Shown here: positions 17,435-26,392 of the stretch, piece after piece
Layout of the letters: each line of letters opens with the position of its first letter
Position numbering within the stretch: the stretch's first letter is position 1
Source of the DNA: Streptomyces aidingensis
GTDB taxonomy: Bacteria > Actinomycetota > Actinomycetes > Streptomycetales > Streptomycetaceae
Assembly: GCF_900112355.1 (NCBI RefSeq)
Contig: NZ_FOLM01000002.1
Span: forward strand, 386,742 to 450,741
Length of the DNA stretch: 64,000 bases
Direction: 5' to 3'
Notes under the pieces: generated by a model
What the model was told of the DNA's origin: nothing
Seen by the model: the letters and a program-made list of their open reading frames with translations, nothing else
Databases searched by the model: none
Translations under genes and position numbers: made by a program

Positions 17435-17640
17435 GTGTCCTCGTCCTCGTCGCAGTCGTCCTGGCCGCCCACCGGCCAGCGTCCTTCCCACATGGCGCGG
17501 GGCGGGCCGCAGGACCCGCCACATACTCCAGGCTAGTCGTACCCGGTCGCCCACGGCACGCCGACGATCAAGGTATGACCTCCCCCACGGGGAGACCGCG
17601 TCCCGCGGCCGCCCCCGGGAGCGCCGCCTACCCTGGAGGG

Positions 17641-17940
17641 GTGAGCGGTACACCTGAGTCCGATAGCCGGAGTGGAGACCTGCTGGTCCGCACGGGCGGA
17701 GTGATCTTCGCCGTCGGGGCGGTCGCCACGCTGATCACCTTCATCCCCATGTTCGCGGGATCCGAACCCTTTCCCCCGGTGGCATATGCCGTGTCGATGC
17801 TGATGGGCGTGGGGTTCGCGGTGGCCGCCGGAGGGCTGCTGCGGGACATCGCGGTCCAGCGCCGGGCGGCCCGCGCCACCCCTGCGGCGCAGCGCCCGCC
17901 CGGCGCCCGGGACGCGGCGCGGGAGGGGCGGCACCGCTGA
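17641..17940 (+). CDS. Two-helix membrane protein, unknown function
   Basis: A 99-residue protein from the GTG at 17641, or 121 residues from the ATG at 17575. It has two membrane helices (about residues 16-36 and 45-67) and a basic tail ([14 protein letters not shown]). It is divergent from the cold-shock gene and precedes the FkbM methyltransferase, but a PHO-box-like element separates it from that gene. I do not recognise a function. Confidence 0.65.
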   Translation: MSGTPESDSRSGDLLVRTGGVIFAVGAVATLITFIPMFAGSEPFPPVAYAVSMLMGVGFAVAAGGLLRDIAVQRRAARATPAAQRPPGARDAAREGRHR

Positions 17941-17994
17941 CCGGGGCGGCGCGGTACGCCCGGCACGCGCCACCGCCGGCACCCGGGCCACCCG

Positions 17995-18016
17995 GTTCAC
18001 GCACCGTTCACCCGGC
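17995..18016 (+). promoter_or_regulatory. PHO-box-like direct repeat upstream of fkbM
   Basis: Two adjoining 11-base units, GTTCACGCACC and GTTCACCCGGC, both match the GTTCAC core of the Streptomyces PhoP box with the expected 11-base period. They lie 42 bases before the FkbM start. The pattern is seen directly; PhoP control is inferred. Confidence 0.6.
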
Positions 18017-18037
18017 GGGTGTGTGCCGCACACCCGC
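18015..18037. repeat. Inverted repeat next to PHO box
   Basis: GCGGGTGTG and CACACCCGC form a nine-base inverted repeat with a five-base centre between the PHO-box-like element and the FkbM start. It may be an operator or a leader hairpin. Confidence 0.5.
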
Positions 18038-18057
18038 CGCTTGCGTAGTCTCGGGCC

Positions 18058-18930
18058 ATGCGACTGGCCGATCTGGAGGCCGCCAACACCCGGATGCTCG
18101 CCCATGCTCCGGTGGTCCGGCCGGTGTCCACCTCCGACATCATCAAGATCCACCGCAAGAAGTTCCCCTACAAGGGCTGGGTGGAGATCGACTCCCCGCA
18201 CTGCGCGCCCTTCGTGGTGTTCTGCGGCAATGACGAGGCCGTGGCCCTGGACACGCTGTGGAACGGGGAGTTCCGCTACGAGCCGGGCACCCTGGCCACC
18301 TGGGCCGGGCTGGCGGCCGGCAGCCGCACGGTGGTGGACGTGGGCGCGCATGTCGGCTACTTCTCGCTGATCGCCGCCCTGGCCGCGCCCGAGGCCACGG
18401 TGCACTCCTTCGAACCGGTGGACTACATCCACGCCCGGCTGGCGGTGAATCAGCGGGCCAACAACATCCAGAATCTGGTGCGCCATCAGGCGGGCGTCTC
18501 CGACCGGGAGGGCCGGGCGGAGATCACCGTCCGGTTCTCCGCCAATCTGCTCTCCACCGGGGCCTCGCTGGACCGGCTCACCGACACCCCGGGCAGCCGC
18601 AGCGTGCAGCCGATCAGGCTGGTGACCCTGGACGGCATGTTCCCGGAGGGCCCGGTCGACCTGATCAAGATCGATGTGGAGGGTCATGAGCCGCGGGTGA
18701 TCGCCGGGGCCCGGGAGCTGATCCGCCGCGACCGCCCGGTGATCCTGATGGAGGCGCTGCGGGACGCGGCCATGGAGGAACTGCTCGCCGACCTGGGCGG
18801 GCTGGGCTACGCGGGGCACTGGCTGCGGGAGAAGGACGGCTCGCTCGTCCCGTATGCCGAGGGCCGCCCGGCCGGCTCGCGCAATCTGCTGTTCCGGCCC
18901 GGCGGCGGCCGGGGGCGGCAGCGGGCCTGA
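18058..18930 (+). CDS. FkbM family methyltransferase
   Basis: This 290-residue class I SAM-dependent methyltransferase has motif I as VVDVGAHVGYFSLIAALAAP (about residues 91-110) and the acidic residue of motif II in HSFEPV. The family tail motif is LIKIDVEGHEPRVIAGAREL. FkbM enzymes O-methylate sugars or hydroxyls of natural products and glycans; the substrate is unknown and no biosynthetic cluster surrounds it. It ends seven bases from the convergent HAD gene. Confidence 0.9.
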   Translation: MRLADLEAANTRMLAHAPVVRPVSTSDIIKIHRKKFPYKGWVEIDSPHCAPFVVFCGNDEAVALDTLWNGEFRYEPGTLATWAGLAAGSRTVVDVGAHVGYFSLIAALAAPEATVHSFEPVDYIHARLAVNQRANNIQNLVRHQAGVSDREGRAEITVRFSANLLSTGASLDRLTDTPGSRSVQPIRLVTLDGMFPEGPVDLIKIDVEGHEPRVIAGARELIRRDRPVILMEALRDAAMEELLADLGGLGYAGHWLREKDGSLVPYAEGRPAGSRNLLFRPGGGRGRQRA

Positions 18931-18937
18931 TCCCCGC

Positions 18938-19579
18938 TCACCGCGGGGCGCGGGCGGCGAGCCAGCCGTCCAGCCAGCCGGGGAACTCCGGCAGGCCGCC
19001 GTCCAGCACCACATCGGCCCCGGCGGCGCGCAGCTCGCCGGCGCCGATGGGACCGGTGGGCACGGTCACCGAGAGGGCGCCGGCCAGCACGGCGCCGCGC
19101 ACATCGCCGACATGGTCGCCGACATAGACCGCGGCGTCGTGCGCGCGCAGCGCCTTGGCCTTCTCCTCGGCCCAGAGCCGGCCGACGAGGTGATCGACGG
19201 GCAGGCCGAGGTGGTCGAGATGCAGGCGGGCGTTGGGCCCGTACTTGGCGGTGACCACCAGCACCCGGCCGCCGTGCCGGTGCACCGCGTCGATCGCCTC
19301 CCGGGCGCCCGGCATCGCCGGGGTCGGCGCCACGGCGTGCTCGGTGTACAGCTCGCGGAAGCGGTCGCCGACCGCCGGGACGCGCTCGGCCGGGAACCAG
19401 TGCGCCAGCTCGTGCTCCAGCGGCGGCCCCAGCCGGCCGGCGGCCAGCTCGGCGTCGATCCGTACCCCGGTCTCGGCCGCCAGGGCCAGATAGGTGGCCC
19501 GGATGCCCGGCCGGGAGTCGATGAGCGTCATGTCCAGATCGAACCCGACCGTCGGCCCGCGCTGTTCTCGATCTTGCAT
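18938..19579 (-). CDS. HAD family hydrolase (phosphoglycolate phosphatase-like)
   Basis: This is a 213-residue protein from the ATG at 19579. HAD motif I is VGFDLDMTLIDS near residue 11, motif II is VLVVTAKYG, the motif III lysine lies in EEKAKALR, and motif IV is VYVGDHVGDVRGA. The cap is helical, as in phosphoglycolate phosphatase/beta-phosphoglucomutase types. The substrate is not predictable. It is convergent with fkbM and divergent from the VapB-like gene. Confidence 0.9.
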   Translation of the reverse strand: MQDREQRGPTVGFDLDMTLIDSRPGIRATYLALAAETGVRIDAELAAGRLGPPLEHELAHWFPAERVPAVGDRFRELYTEHAVAPTPAMPGAREAIDAVHRHGGRVLVVTAKYGPNARLHLDHLGLPVDHLVGRLWAEEKAKALRAHDAAVYVGDHVGDVRGAVLAGALSVTVPTGPIGAGELRAAGADVVLDGGLPEFPGWLDGWLAARAPR

Positions 19580-19651
19580 GCCCCCAGTCTCCCCCGCATG
19601 CTGGTGCTCCCGCCGCGCCGCCCCCCCTGTGCGCCGACCCGAGGAGCCGCC

Positions 19652-19852
19652 ATGGCCAAGGTCACCATCACGCTCGACGCCGACCTGGCGATCGAGGTGA
19701 TGCTGCTGTCCGGGACCCGGAGCCCGCAGGACGCGGTCGAGCTGCTCGTGCTCGACTATCTTCAGCAGGCACGCCGCACCGAGGCCCGCACCGGCGAGGA
19801 GGACCCGGCCCGCCGGCACGCCGTCCCGGAACCGCCTCCGCCGGTTGACTGA
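19652..19852 (+). CDS. VapB-like (ribbon-helix-helix) antitoxin, orphan
   Basis: This is a 66-residue protein with a good site (GAGGAG, five bases before the ATG). The N-terminal strand and two helices (KVTITLDADLAIEVMLLSG, then SPQDAVELLVLDYLQQ) match the VapB/DUF2191-type antitoxin pattern. A short acidic, Pro-rich tail follows. No VapC-like PIN-domain gene is adjacent; the neighbours are a HAD phosphatase and a TetR regulator. It could be a free-standing DNA-binding protein. Confidence 0.7.
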   Translation: MAKVTITLDADLAIEVMLLSGTRSPQDAVELLVLDYLQQARRTEARTGEEDPARRHAVPEPPPPVD

Positions 19853-19855
19853 GCG

Positions 19856-20425
19856 CTACGGGTAGGCGCTGTCCAGCAGGTCCTCGGTGGCGGCGAGCAG
19901 GGCCTGGCGCTTGTCCTCGGGGGCGCCCTCGATGCCCTTCAGGGCGAAGCTGCCCAGATGCATGCACAGCAGCGCGCTGACGCTGCGCACCTGGGAGGCC
20001 ATGGGCGCGTCCGGGTCCTTGAACAGATCGACCAGCGCGCTCACCCGCTGCTTGAAGTCCTGGCCGACGCTGAGATCACGCAGCGTGGCCTGGTTCTCCT
20101 GGAGGATGTGGAACAGCGGGGCGGCGTCACCGGCGATCCGGCTGTAGCGGCTGAGGAGTTCCCGCTTGACGGCCCGGGTGCGCGGCTGCTCGCGGCCCCA
20201 GGCGATCAGCCGGTCCACCTTCGCGCCGACCTCGGCGAACAGGCTGACCAGGATGTCTTCCTTGGTCTTGAAGTGGTAGTACAGCGCCGCCTTGGTGACG
20301 CCGAGCTCGTCGGCGATCTCGCGCAGGGAGGTCTTCTCATAGCCCCGCTCCATGAAGAAGGCCAGGGCGACGTCCTGGATGCGCTGCCGGGTGTTGCCCC
20401 GGCGGGGCTGCGGTGAAGTGACCAT
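19856..20425 (-). CDS. TetR family transcriptional regulator
   Basis: This 189-residue protein has a clear TetR helix-turn-helix (IQDVALAFFMERGYEKTSLR, then IADELGVTKAALYYHFKTKE; residues 14-54). The C-terminal ligand domain is all-helical with no recognisable specificity. It converges on the VapB-like gene with a 3-base gap. A candidate operator lies 70 bases upstream. The target genes are unknown. Confidence 0.93.
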   Translation of the reverse strand: MVTSPQPRRGNTRQRIQDVALAFFMERGYEKTSLREIADELGVTKAALYYHFKTKEDILVSLFAEVGAKVDRLIAWGREQPRTRAVKRELLSRYSRIAGDAAPLFHILQENQATLRDLSVGQDFKQRVSALVDLFKDPDAPMASQVRSVSALLCMHLGSFALKGIEGAPEDKRQALLAATEDLLDSAYP

Positions 20426-20494
20426 CGGGGTGGCGCTCCTTGTCGCGTCGGCCGCCCCGCGGACGGCCGCTCGGCGGCATCGGCTCCCATTCTA

Positions 20495-20522
20495 GTCACT
20501 AGCCGGTCGGCAAGTAAGTGAC
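20495..20522. promoter_or_regulatory. Candidate TetR operator
   Basis: GTCACT and AGTGAC flank an AT-richer stretch containing AGCCGG and CGGCAAG in the short gap upstream of the TetR gene. The symmetry is imperfect. The call is tentative and based on position. Confidence 0.35.
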
Positions 20523-20534
20523 CGGGGGGGCGGA

Positions 20535-21677
20535 TCAGCCCTTGGCCGGCGGGCGGCGCAGGGCACGCCAGAGCAGGAACAGCGCGCTGGCCACCGCGGC
20601 CAGCCGGAGCAGCAGCGGGAAGTTCTCGGACAGCCCGGTGGGGATCGCGTCCTCGGCGACCGGGTCGCCCCAGTAGCCGTTCATCCGGCCGAACAGCCAG
20701 ATCACATAGCCGCCGAAGACCCCGCCCAGACCGCCGAAGACGGCGATCTTGGCCTCGGTGCGGGTCAGCCGGGGCGCCCAGTAGGCGATCAGCCAGCCGG
20801 CGATCAGCGCCAGCACATTGCGCAGCACCGTGCCGCCCAGCAGCAGGGCGACGGCCAGCAGTTCGAAGAAGCCGCCGGCATGCCTGCCGCCGGCGGCGCG
20901 GCGCAGTGCCCGGGCGCCGCGGCGGGCCCGGGACGCCTTGCGCACGGGCTGCGGCGGCGGGGGCGGCGGTGGCCGCTCGGGCTCGGCCTCGGGCCGGGGC
21001 ACGGACTTGCGCAGGGAAAGCCGGGGTATCCGCGGGCCGCGCCGGGCCGGTCCCGGCCGCTCACCTTCATCGGCACCGGCACCGGCACCGTCACCGTCAC
21101 CGTCACGATCGTCGTGCTCGTGCCCGCCCTCGCCGTCCGGTCCGCGCTCCGGGCGCGGCTCCCCGGCCTGGCCGGGGTCACGGTCCGCGGCCGGCTCACG
21201 GGCCGCGGGCAGGCGCTCGTCCTCGTCGGTGTCGGCCTCGGGGTTCAGCATCTCGGGCACCGTGATGCCGCCGACAAAGCCGCCGATCCGGCCGGCCGGC
21301 CAGGCCGCCTCGGCGCGCGGCTCCCCGGCGGGGGCGTCCCGCGCCGGGCGGGACCGCGGCACCAGCGGGACCTCGGACGCCTCCGGGGCTTCCCCGGCGG
21401 CCGGCACCTCCGGCATCGCCCGGGGCGCCGGCGGGGCGCCGGCGGCCCGGCCGGAGGCGTCCGCCACCACATCCTCGGGGCGGCCCATGCCCCGCAGGAT
21501 GCGCCTGACGTCCTCGCCCTTCTCCTCGCCGGTCACCGCCGAACGCCGCCGGCCGATCTCGTCGCGGAGCCGGGTGACCAGTTGCCGGCGCTCGTTCGCG
21601 GACATGCTGGTGGCCTGGGCCAGGTCGCCGACCTTGCTCAGATAGTCCAGGACAAGCCGCTCACCTTCGATGCCCAC
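20535..21677 (-). CDS. HAAS-domain multi-pass membrane protein
   Basis: About 380 residues from the GTG at 21677. The N-terminal 70 residues (LVLDYLSKVGDLAQATSMSA, then LVTRLRDEIGRRR, then ILRGMGRPEDVVADA) match the HAAS helical signalling module. A long Pro/Ala/Glu linker with runs of Asp-Gly follows. The C-terminal 120 residues carry three or four membrane helices (FELLAVALLLGGTVLRNVLA, AVFGGLGGVFGGYVIWLF, LLLRLAAVASALFLLW). HAAS proteins often pair with PadR regulators, but none is adjacent. It is divergent from pstS. The function is unknown. Confidence 0.75.
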   Translation of the reverse strand: MGIEGERLVLDYLSKVGDLAQATSMSANERRQLVTRLRDEIGRRRSAVTGEEKGEDVRRILRGMGRPEDVVADASGRAAGAPPAPRAMPEVPAAGEAPEASEVPLVPRSRPARDAPAGEPRAEAAWPAGRIGGFVGGITVPEMLNPEADTDEDERLPAAREPAADRDPGQAGEPRPERGPDGEGGHEHDDRDGDGDGAGAGADEGERPGPARRGPRIPRLSLRKSVPRPEAEPERPPPPPPPQPVRKASRARRGARALRRAAGGRHAGGFFELLAVALLLGGTVLRNVLALIAGWLIAYWAPRLTRTEAKIAVFGGLGGVFGGYVIWLFGRMNGYWGDPVAEDAIPTGLSENFPLLLRLAAVASALFLLWRALRRPPAKG

Positions 21678-21753
21678 GTCCCGAATGGTAGTGAACCGCC
21701 CCGCTCCGCCACAGGGGTTGCCGCCCGGGAGGGGCAACGGAGCGGGACGCTCC

Positions 21754-21787
21754 GTTCACTTTGCGAGCAGTTCACCGGGGCACATGA
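21754..21787 (+). promoter_or_regulatory. Distal PHO-box-like GTTCAC pair upstream of pstS
   Basis: GTTCACT at 21754 and GTTCACC at 21770 lie about 210-230 bases before pstS, spaced 16 bases instead of the canonical 11. A reversed core (GAAC) follows. It could be a secondary PhoP site or could serve the divergent HAAS gene. Confidence 0.4.
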
Positions 21788-21868
21788 ACCCGACGCGCCG
21801 CGACAACATCACCCTCACAGTTACGCCGCTGTTATGTGGCCGTGACGACACTTCCCGGTCGGGTTTCC

Positions 21869-21901
21869 ATTCATGTCGCGTTCACCCGCCCTGCCCTGTG
21901 A
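21869..21901 (+). promoter_or_regulatory. PHO box of the pst operon
   Basis: Three consecutive 11-base units, ATTCATGTCGC, GTTCACCCGCC and CTGCCCTGTGA, match the Streptomyces PhoP direct-repeat box, the middle unit perfectly. They lie 87 bases before the pstS start. This is the expected site for PhoP-driven induction at low phosphate. Confidence 0.8.
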
Positions 21902-21987
21902 AGTCATGTCGCCCTCTTAGCGTCCGAGCACGTGAGCATCACTCGCGTCGGCTCGGGCCGACCGCGACACTTCGGAAGAGGACAACT

Positions 21988-23124
21988 GTGAAGCGTACTA
22001 TCCCGGGCCGTCTGCTCGCCCTCCCCGCCGCGATCGTGCTGTCCTTCGGCCTGGCCGCGTGCAGCTCGTCCAACGAGTCGGACGACGAGAACAACAACAG
22101 CAACGGGAACGGCGGCGGTGAGACCGCCGAGACCACCAGCGAGCTGTCCGGCACCCTGAACGGCGCGGGCGCCAGCTCCCAGGACGCGGCGCAGCAGGCC
22201 TGGATGGCCGGCTTCGTCGCCGCCAACCCCGATGTGACGGTCAACTACGACCCGGTCGGCTCCGGCGGCGGCCGTGAGCAGTTCGTCGCGGGCGCCACCC
22301 ACTTCGGCGGCACCGACGCCTACCTGGCCGACGAGGAGCTGCAGGGCGCCATCGACCGCTGCGCCCCCGGCGAGCTGATCGAGCTGCCCGCCTACATCTC
22401 CCCGATCGCGGTGATCTTCAACCTGGAGGGCGTGGACGAGCTGAACCTCAGCGCGTCGACCATCGCCCAGATCTTCGACCAGAAGATCACCAACTGGAAC
22501 GACGAGGCCATCGCCGCGGACAACCCGGATGTGGAGCTGCCCGACCAGGCGATAACCCCGGTGAACCGCTCGGACGAGTCCGGCACCACCGAGAACTTCG
22601 TGGAGTACCTGGCCGCCGCGGCGCCCGAGGACTGGACCCACGAGGTCAGCGGTGACTGGCCGGTGGCCGGCGGCGAGGCCGCCCAGGGCACCTCCGGCGT
22701 GGTGCAGGCCGTGACCAACGGCGAGGGCACCATCGGCTACGCCGACGCCAGCCAGGCCGGCGACCTGGGCACCGTCAAGGTCAAGGTGGGCGAGGAGTTC
22801 GTGGGCTACTCCCCCGACGCCGCCTCCAAGGTCGTCGAGGTCTCCACCCCGGCCGAGGGCCGCACCCAGTACGACTTCGCCTACGACCTGTCCCGTGACA
22901 CCACCGAGTCCGGCGCCTACCCGATCGTGCTGCTGTCCTACCAGATGGCCTGCACCAGCTACGAGGACGCCGAGACCGCCGAGCTGGTCAAGGCCTACCT
23001 GAACTACATGATCAGCCCGGAGGGCCAGCAGGCCGCCGCCGACGCGGCCGGCTCCGCGCCGATCTCCGACTCCCTGCGCGCCCAGATCCAGCCCGCCGTG
23101 GACGCCATCTCCGCGGCCGAGTGA
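21988..23124 (+). CDS. pstS: Phosphate-binding lipoprotein PstS
   Basis: This 378-residue protein starts at the GTG at 21988 after GGAAGAGGAC. A lipobox (LAAC) near residue 25 is followed by an Asn/Gly/Glu-rich linker. The periplasmic-binding fold has the phosphate ligands typical of PstS: GAGASSQDAAQQAW, VGSGGGREQF and the Arg-Ser-Asp-Glu-Ser-Gly-Thr loop NRSDESGTTENFVEYL. It captures phosphate outside the cell for PstCAB. It is the first gene of a pstSCAB operon behind a PHO box. Confidence 0.97.
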   Translation: MKRTIPGRLLALPAAIVLSFGLAACSSSNESDDENNNSNGNGGGETAETTSELSGTLNGAGASSQDAAQQAWMAGFVAANPDVTVNYDPVGSGGGREQFVAGATHFGGTDAYLADEELQGAIDRCAPGELIELPAYISPIAVIFNLEGVDELNLSASTIAQIFDQKITNWNDEAIAADNPDVELPDQAITPVNRSDESGTTENFVEYLAAAAPEDWTHEVSGDWPVAGGEAAQGTSGVVQAVTNGEGTIGYADASQAGDLGTVKVKVGEEFVGYSPDAASKVVEVSTPAEGRTQYDFAYDLSRDTTESGAYPIVLLSYQMACTSYEDAETAELVKAYLNYMISPEGQQAAADAAGSAPISDSLRAQIQPAVDAISAAE

Positions 23125-23240
23125 TCTCGCGCCTCACCTGACATGTCCGGGTGGTCCCCCCGCCAGGGGGACCCCCGGACATACGGAGTTCAGGACCTGA
23201 ACACCCCAGCTCACCCGCAGTCATGAGAAAGGGACAGACA

Positions 23241-24188
23241 GTGCCTCCCACTTCCGAGAGGACACGCACCCGCGGAGCCCCGCTGAGCCTCGGGGATCGC
23301 CTCTTCGCCGGTTCCGCCACCGGTGCGGGCGTACTGATCCTCCTCGTCCTCGCCGGAGTGGCGGCCTTCCTGGTCGCCGAGGCATGGCCGGCGCTCACCG
23401 CCTCCGAGGACGAAATACCCGGCGGCGAGGGCCTCGTCCTCTACATCTGGCCGCTGCTGCTCGGCACCCTGCTGTCGGCCACCCTGGCGCTGCTGATGGC
23501 GGCGCCGCTGGCGGTCGCCATCGCACTCTTCGTCACCCACTACGCGCCGCGCCGGCTGGCCGCGCCGCTGGGCTACATCATCGACCTGCTGGCCGCCGTG
23601 CCGAGCATCATCTACGGCCTGTGGGGCTTCAGCGTGCTGGCGCCGCAGACCGTCTCGCCCTCCGGCTGGCTGGCCGAGAACCTGGGGTGGATCCCGTTCT
23701 TCGCCGGGCCCGCCTCGTCCACCGGCCGCACCATGCTGACCGCCGCCATCGTGCTCGCGGTGATGATCCTCCCCATCATCACCGCGGTCATCCGGGAGGC
23801 GTTCCTGCAGACGCCCCGGCTGCACGAGGAGGCGTCCTGGGCGCTGGGCGCCACCCGCTGGGAGATGATCCGGCTGTCGGTGCTGCCGTTCGGCCGCTCC
23901 AGCATGATCGGCGGCTCGATGCTGGGGCTCGGCCGGGCGCTGGGCGAGACCATGGCCGTGGCGATCGTGCTCTCGGTCTCGGCGGACGCCTTCAGCTTCA
24001 ACCTCATCAGCTCCTCCAATGTGGCCACCATCGCGGCCAACATCGCGCTGAAGTTCCCGGAGTCGTCGGGGGTCGCCGTCAACGTGCTGATCGCCTCCGG
24101 CCTGGTCCTGTTCGTGGTCACGCTGCTGGTCAACATGGGGGCCCGCGCGGTGATCAACCGTCGCCGTGAGTTCTCGGGAGCCAACTGA
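23241..24188 (+). CDS. pstC: Phosphate ABC transporter permease PstC
   Basis: This 315-residue integral membrane protein starts at the GTG at 23241 after AAAGGGA; an ATG at 23223 is an alternative. It has about six helices and the PstC segments [31 protein letters not shown] and the cytoplasmic EAA-type loop [17 protein letters not shown] followed by [12 protein letters not shown]. It forms the channel with PstA. Its stop codon overlaps the pstA start by one base. Confidence 0.96.
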   Translation: MPPTSERTRTRGAPLSLGDRLFAGSATGAGVLILLVLAGVAAFLVAEAWPALTASEDEIPGGEGLVLYIWPLLLGTLLSATLALLMAAPLAVAIALFVTHYAPRRLAAPLGYIIDLLAAVPSIIYGLWGFSVLAPQTVSPSGWLAENLGWIPFFAGPASSTGRTMLTAAIVLAVMILPIITAVIREAFLQTPRLHEEASWALGATRWEMIRLSVLPFGRSSMIGGSMLGLGRALGETMAVAIVLSVSADAFSFNLISSSNVATIAANIALKFPESSGVAVNVLIASGLVLFVVTLLVNMGARAVINRRREFSGAN

Positions 24189-25267
24189 TGACCAGCCTGA
24201 CCAAGACCCCGACCCCGCAGGACCTGCCCGCGGTGTCCGATGTGCCGCTGACCCACGGTTCGCTGCCGCGCCGCGCCGCGCCGCTGACCCTGCTCGGCTC
24301 TGTGCTGGCCGGGCTGCTGCTGTTCGTTCTCGACTGGAGCCCGGCCTGGTGCGCGCTGCTGGCCGCGGCCGGCTACACCCTCACCGTCTACCTGTGGTCG
24401 CGGCGGGTGGAGGGCTCCCGCAAGGCGACCGACCGGGTGGTCACCGCGATCGTCACCTCCGCCTTCCTGCTGGCGCTGCTGCCCCTGGTCTCGGTGCTGA
24501 TCACGGTGGTCGGCAAGGGCCTGGCCCGGTTCGACGCCACCTTCTTCACCAACTCGATGCGCGGGGTGGTGGGCGAGGGCGGCGGCGTGCACCACGCCAT
24601 CATGGGCACCCTGATCATCACCGGGCTGGCCGCGCTGATCTCGGTGCCGGTCGGCATTCTGACCGCGATCTACCTGGTGGAGTACGGCCGCGGCCGGCTC
24701 GCCCGGTACATCACCTTCTTCGTCGATGTGATGACCGGCATCCCCTCCATCGTGGCCGGTCTGTTCGCCTACGCGCTGTTCGAGCTGTTCTACGGTCCCG
24801 GCGTGCGGATGGGCATCATGGGTGCCGTCGCCCTGAGCGTGCTGATGATCCCCATCGTGGTGCGGGCCACCGAGGAGATGCTCAAGCTGGTGCCCAACGA
24901 GCTGCGGGAGGCGGCCTTCGCGCTGGCCGTGCCGAAGTGGCTGACCATTCTCAAGGTGGTGCTGCCCACCGCGCTGGCCGGTATCGCCACCGGTGTCACG
25001 CTGGCCATCGCCCGGGTCATCGGCGAGACCGCGCCGCTGCTGATCGCCGTGGGCATCACCACGGGCGACAACTTCGACCCGTTCGACGGCCGGATGGCCA
25101 CCCTGTCGGTCTTCTCCTACTACGAGTACGTCAGCCCCGGGGTCCCGCCCGAGCCGTCCCTGGACCGGGCGTGGTCGGCGGCGTTCCTGCTGATCATCAT
25201 CGTGATGGCGCTGAACCTCGTGGCCCGGCTGGTCTCCCGCCTCTTCGCCCCCAAGACCCGCGCCTGA
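24188..25267 (+). CDS. pstA: Phosphate ABC transporter permease PstA
   Basis: This 359-residue integral membrane protein overlaps pstC by one base (TGATG). The N-terminus has two extra helices; the core starts near residue 95 ([20 protein letters not shown]), followed by [33 protein letters not shown], the EAA loop [19 protein letters not shown] and [11 protein letters not shown]. It partners PstC in phosphate import. Confidence 0.96.
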   Translation: MTSLTKTPTPQDLPAVSDVPLTHGSLPRRAAPLTLLGSVLAGLLLFVLDWSPAWCALLAAAGYTLTVYLWSRRVEGSRKATDRVVTAIVTSAFLLALLPLVSVLITVVGKGLARFDATFFTNSMRGVVGEGGGVHHAIMGTLIITGLAALISVPVGILTAIYLVEYGRGRLARYITFFVDVMTGIPSIVAGLFAYALFELFYGPGVRMGIMGAVALSVLMIPIVVRATEEMLKLVPNELREAAFALAVPKWLTILKVVLPTALAGIATGVTLAIARVIGETAPLLIAVGITTGDNFDPFDGRMATLSVFSYYEYVSPGVPPEPSLDRAWSAAFLLIIIVMALNLVARLVSRLFAPKTRA

Positions 25268-25299
25268 CGCACGGCACGACTCACGCAAAGGACAGCACA

Positions 25300-26079
25300 G
25301 TGGCCAAGCGCCTCGACGTCTCAGACCTGGACATCTACTACGACAAGTTCCTTGCCGTGCAGGGTGTGTCGATGACCATCGAGCCCCGCTCGGTGACCGC
25401 CCTGATCGGCCCCTCCGGCTGCGGCAAGTCCACCTTTCTGCGCACCCTGAACCGGATGCACGAGCTGGTGCCCAACGCCCGGGTCGAGGGCAAGGTGATG
25501 ATGGACGAGGAGGACCTGTACGGGCCGAACGTGGACCCGGTGCGGGTCCGCCGGCACGTCGGCATGGTCTTCCAGCGCCCCAACCCGTTCCCCACCATGT
25601 CGGTCTACGACAATGTGGCGGCCGGGCTGAAGCTCAACAACAAGCGCATGAAGCGCAGCGACATGGACGAGCTGGTGGAGCGCTCGCTGCGCTCGGCCAA
25701 CCTGTGGGACGAGGTCAAGGACCGGCTCAACCGGCCCGGTTCCGGCCTGTCCGGCGGCCAGCAGCAGCGGCTGTGCATCGCCCGCGCGATAGCCGTGCAG
25801 CCGGACGTGCTGCTGATGGACGAGCCCTGCTCCGCCCTGGACCCGATCTCCACCGGCGCGATCGAGGACCTGATCGTGGAGCTGAAGCGGGACTACACCA
25901 TCGTCATCGTGACCCACAACATGCAGCAGGCGCAGCGGATCAGCGACACCACCGGTTTCTTCAATCTGAAGGCGATCGGTGAACCGGGTGCGCTGGTGGA
26001 AATCGACGCGACCACCAAGATTTTCACCAACCCCGGCAATACCGCCACCGAGGACTACGTCTCGGGCCGGTTCGGCTGA
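25300..26079 (+). CDS. pstB: Phosphate ABC transporter ATPase PstB
   Basis: This 259-residue ATPase starts at the GTG at 25300 after AAAGGA. Walker A is [12 protein letters not shown], the Q-loop lies in [16 protein letters not shown], the signature is [14 protein letters not shown], Walker B is [12 protein letters not shown] and the switch His lies in [10 protein letters not shown]. These PstB-specific variants leave little doubt. It ends the pst operon. Confidence 0.97.
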   Translation: MAKRLDVSDLDIYYDKFLAVQGVSMTIEPRSVTALIGPSGCGKSTFLRTLNRMHELVPNARVEGKVMMDEEDLYGPNVDPVRVRRHVGMVFQRPNPFPTMSVYDNVAAGLKLNNKRMKRSDMDELVERSLRSANLWDEVKDRLNRPGSGLSGGQQQRLCIARAIAVQPDVLLMDEPCSALDPISTGAIEDLIVELKRDYTIVIVTHNMQQAQRISDTTGFFNLKAIGEPGALVEIDATTKIFTNPGNTATEDYVSGRFG

Positions 26080-26178
26080 TCGGCGCATTGACGCGCGGAA
26101 GAGGAGCGACGGGCGCGTCGGGCGTGACACGGGGGCGGATTGCCGGCAACGGGGAAGTGCACCCGAGGGAACAAAGGT

Positions 26179-26200
26179 GTTCATCCGGCATTCACCCGCC
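26179..26200 (+). promoter_or_regulatory. PHO box upstream of response regulator gene
   Basis: Two exact-period 11-base units, GTTCATCCGGC and ATTCACCCGCC, lie about 190 bases before the response regulator start, in the 313-base gap after pstB. Nothing else convincing was seen in that gap apart from a CCATGG repeat pair and a weak GACGCGC/GCGCGTC hairpin at 26090-26119. Confidence 0.6.
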
Positions 26201-26392
26201 CCCGTACGATGCGCTACCCACGGCCCGTTACATGAAGAACGTCCCGCCGGGCACGCCGTCGCGCGACTCGGGCCCACCGGGCTCCGGGGGTCGAGAAATC
26301 CATGGGCGACCGCACCCCCATGGAGACGGATGCGGTTGCCGGCCGTTGCACCGCGTTCTTCACTGCCGGCACCAACAGCGAGGGAGAGCAGC

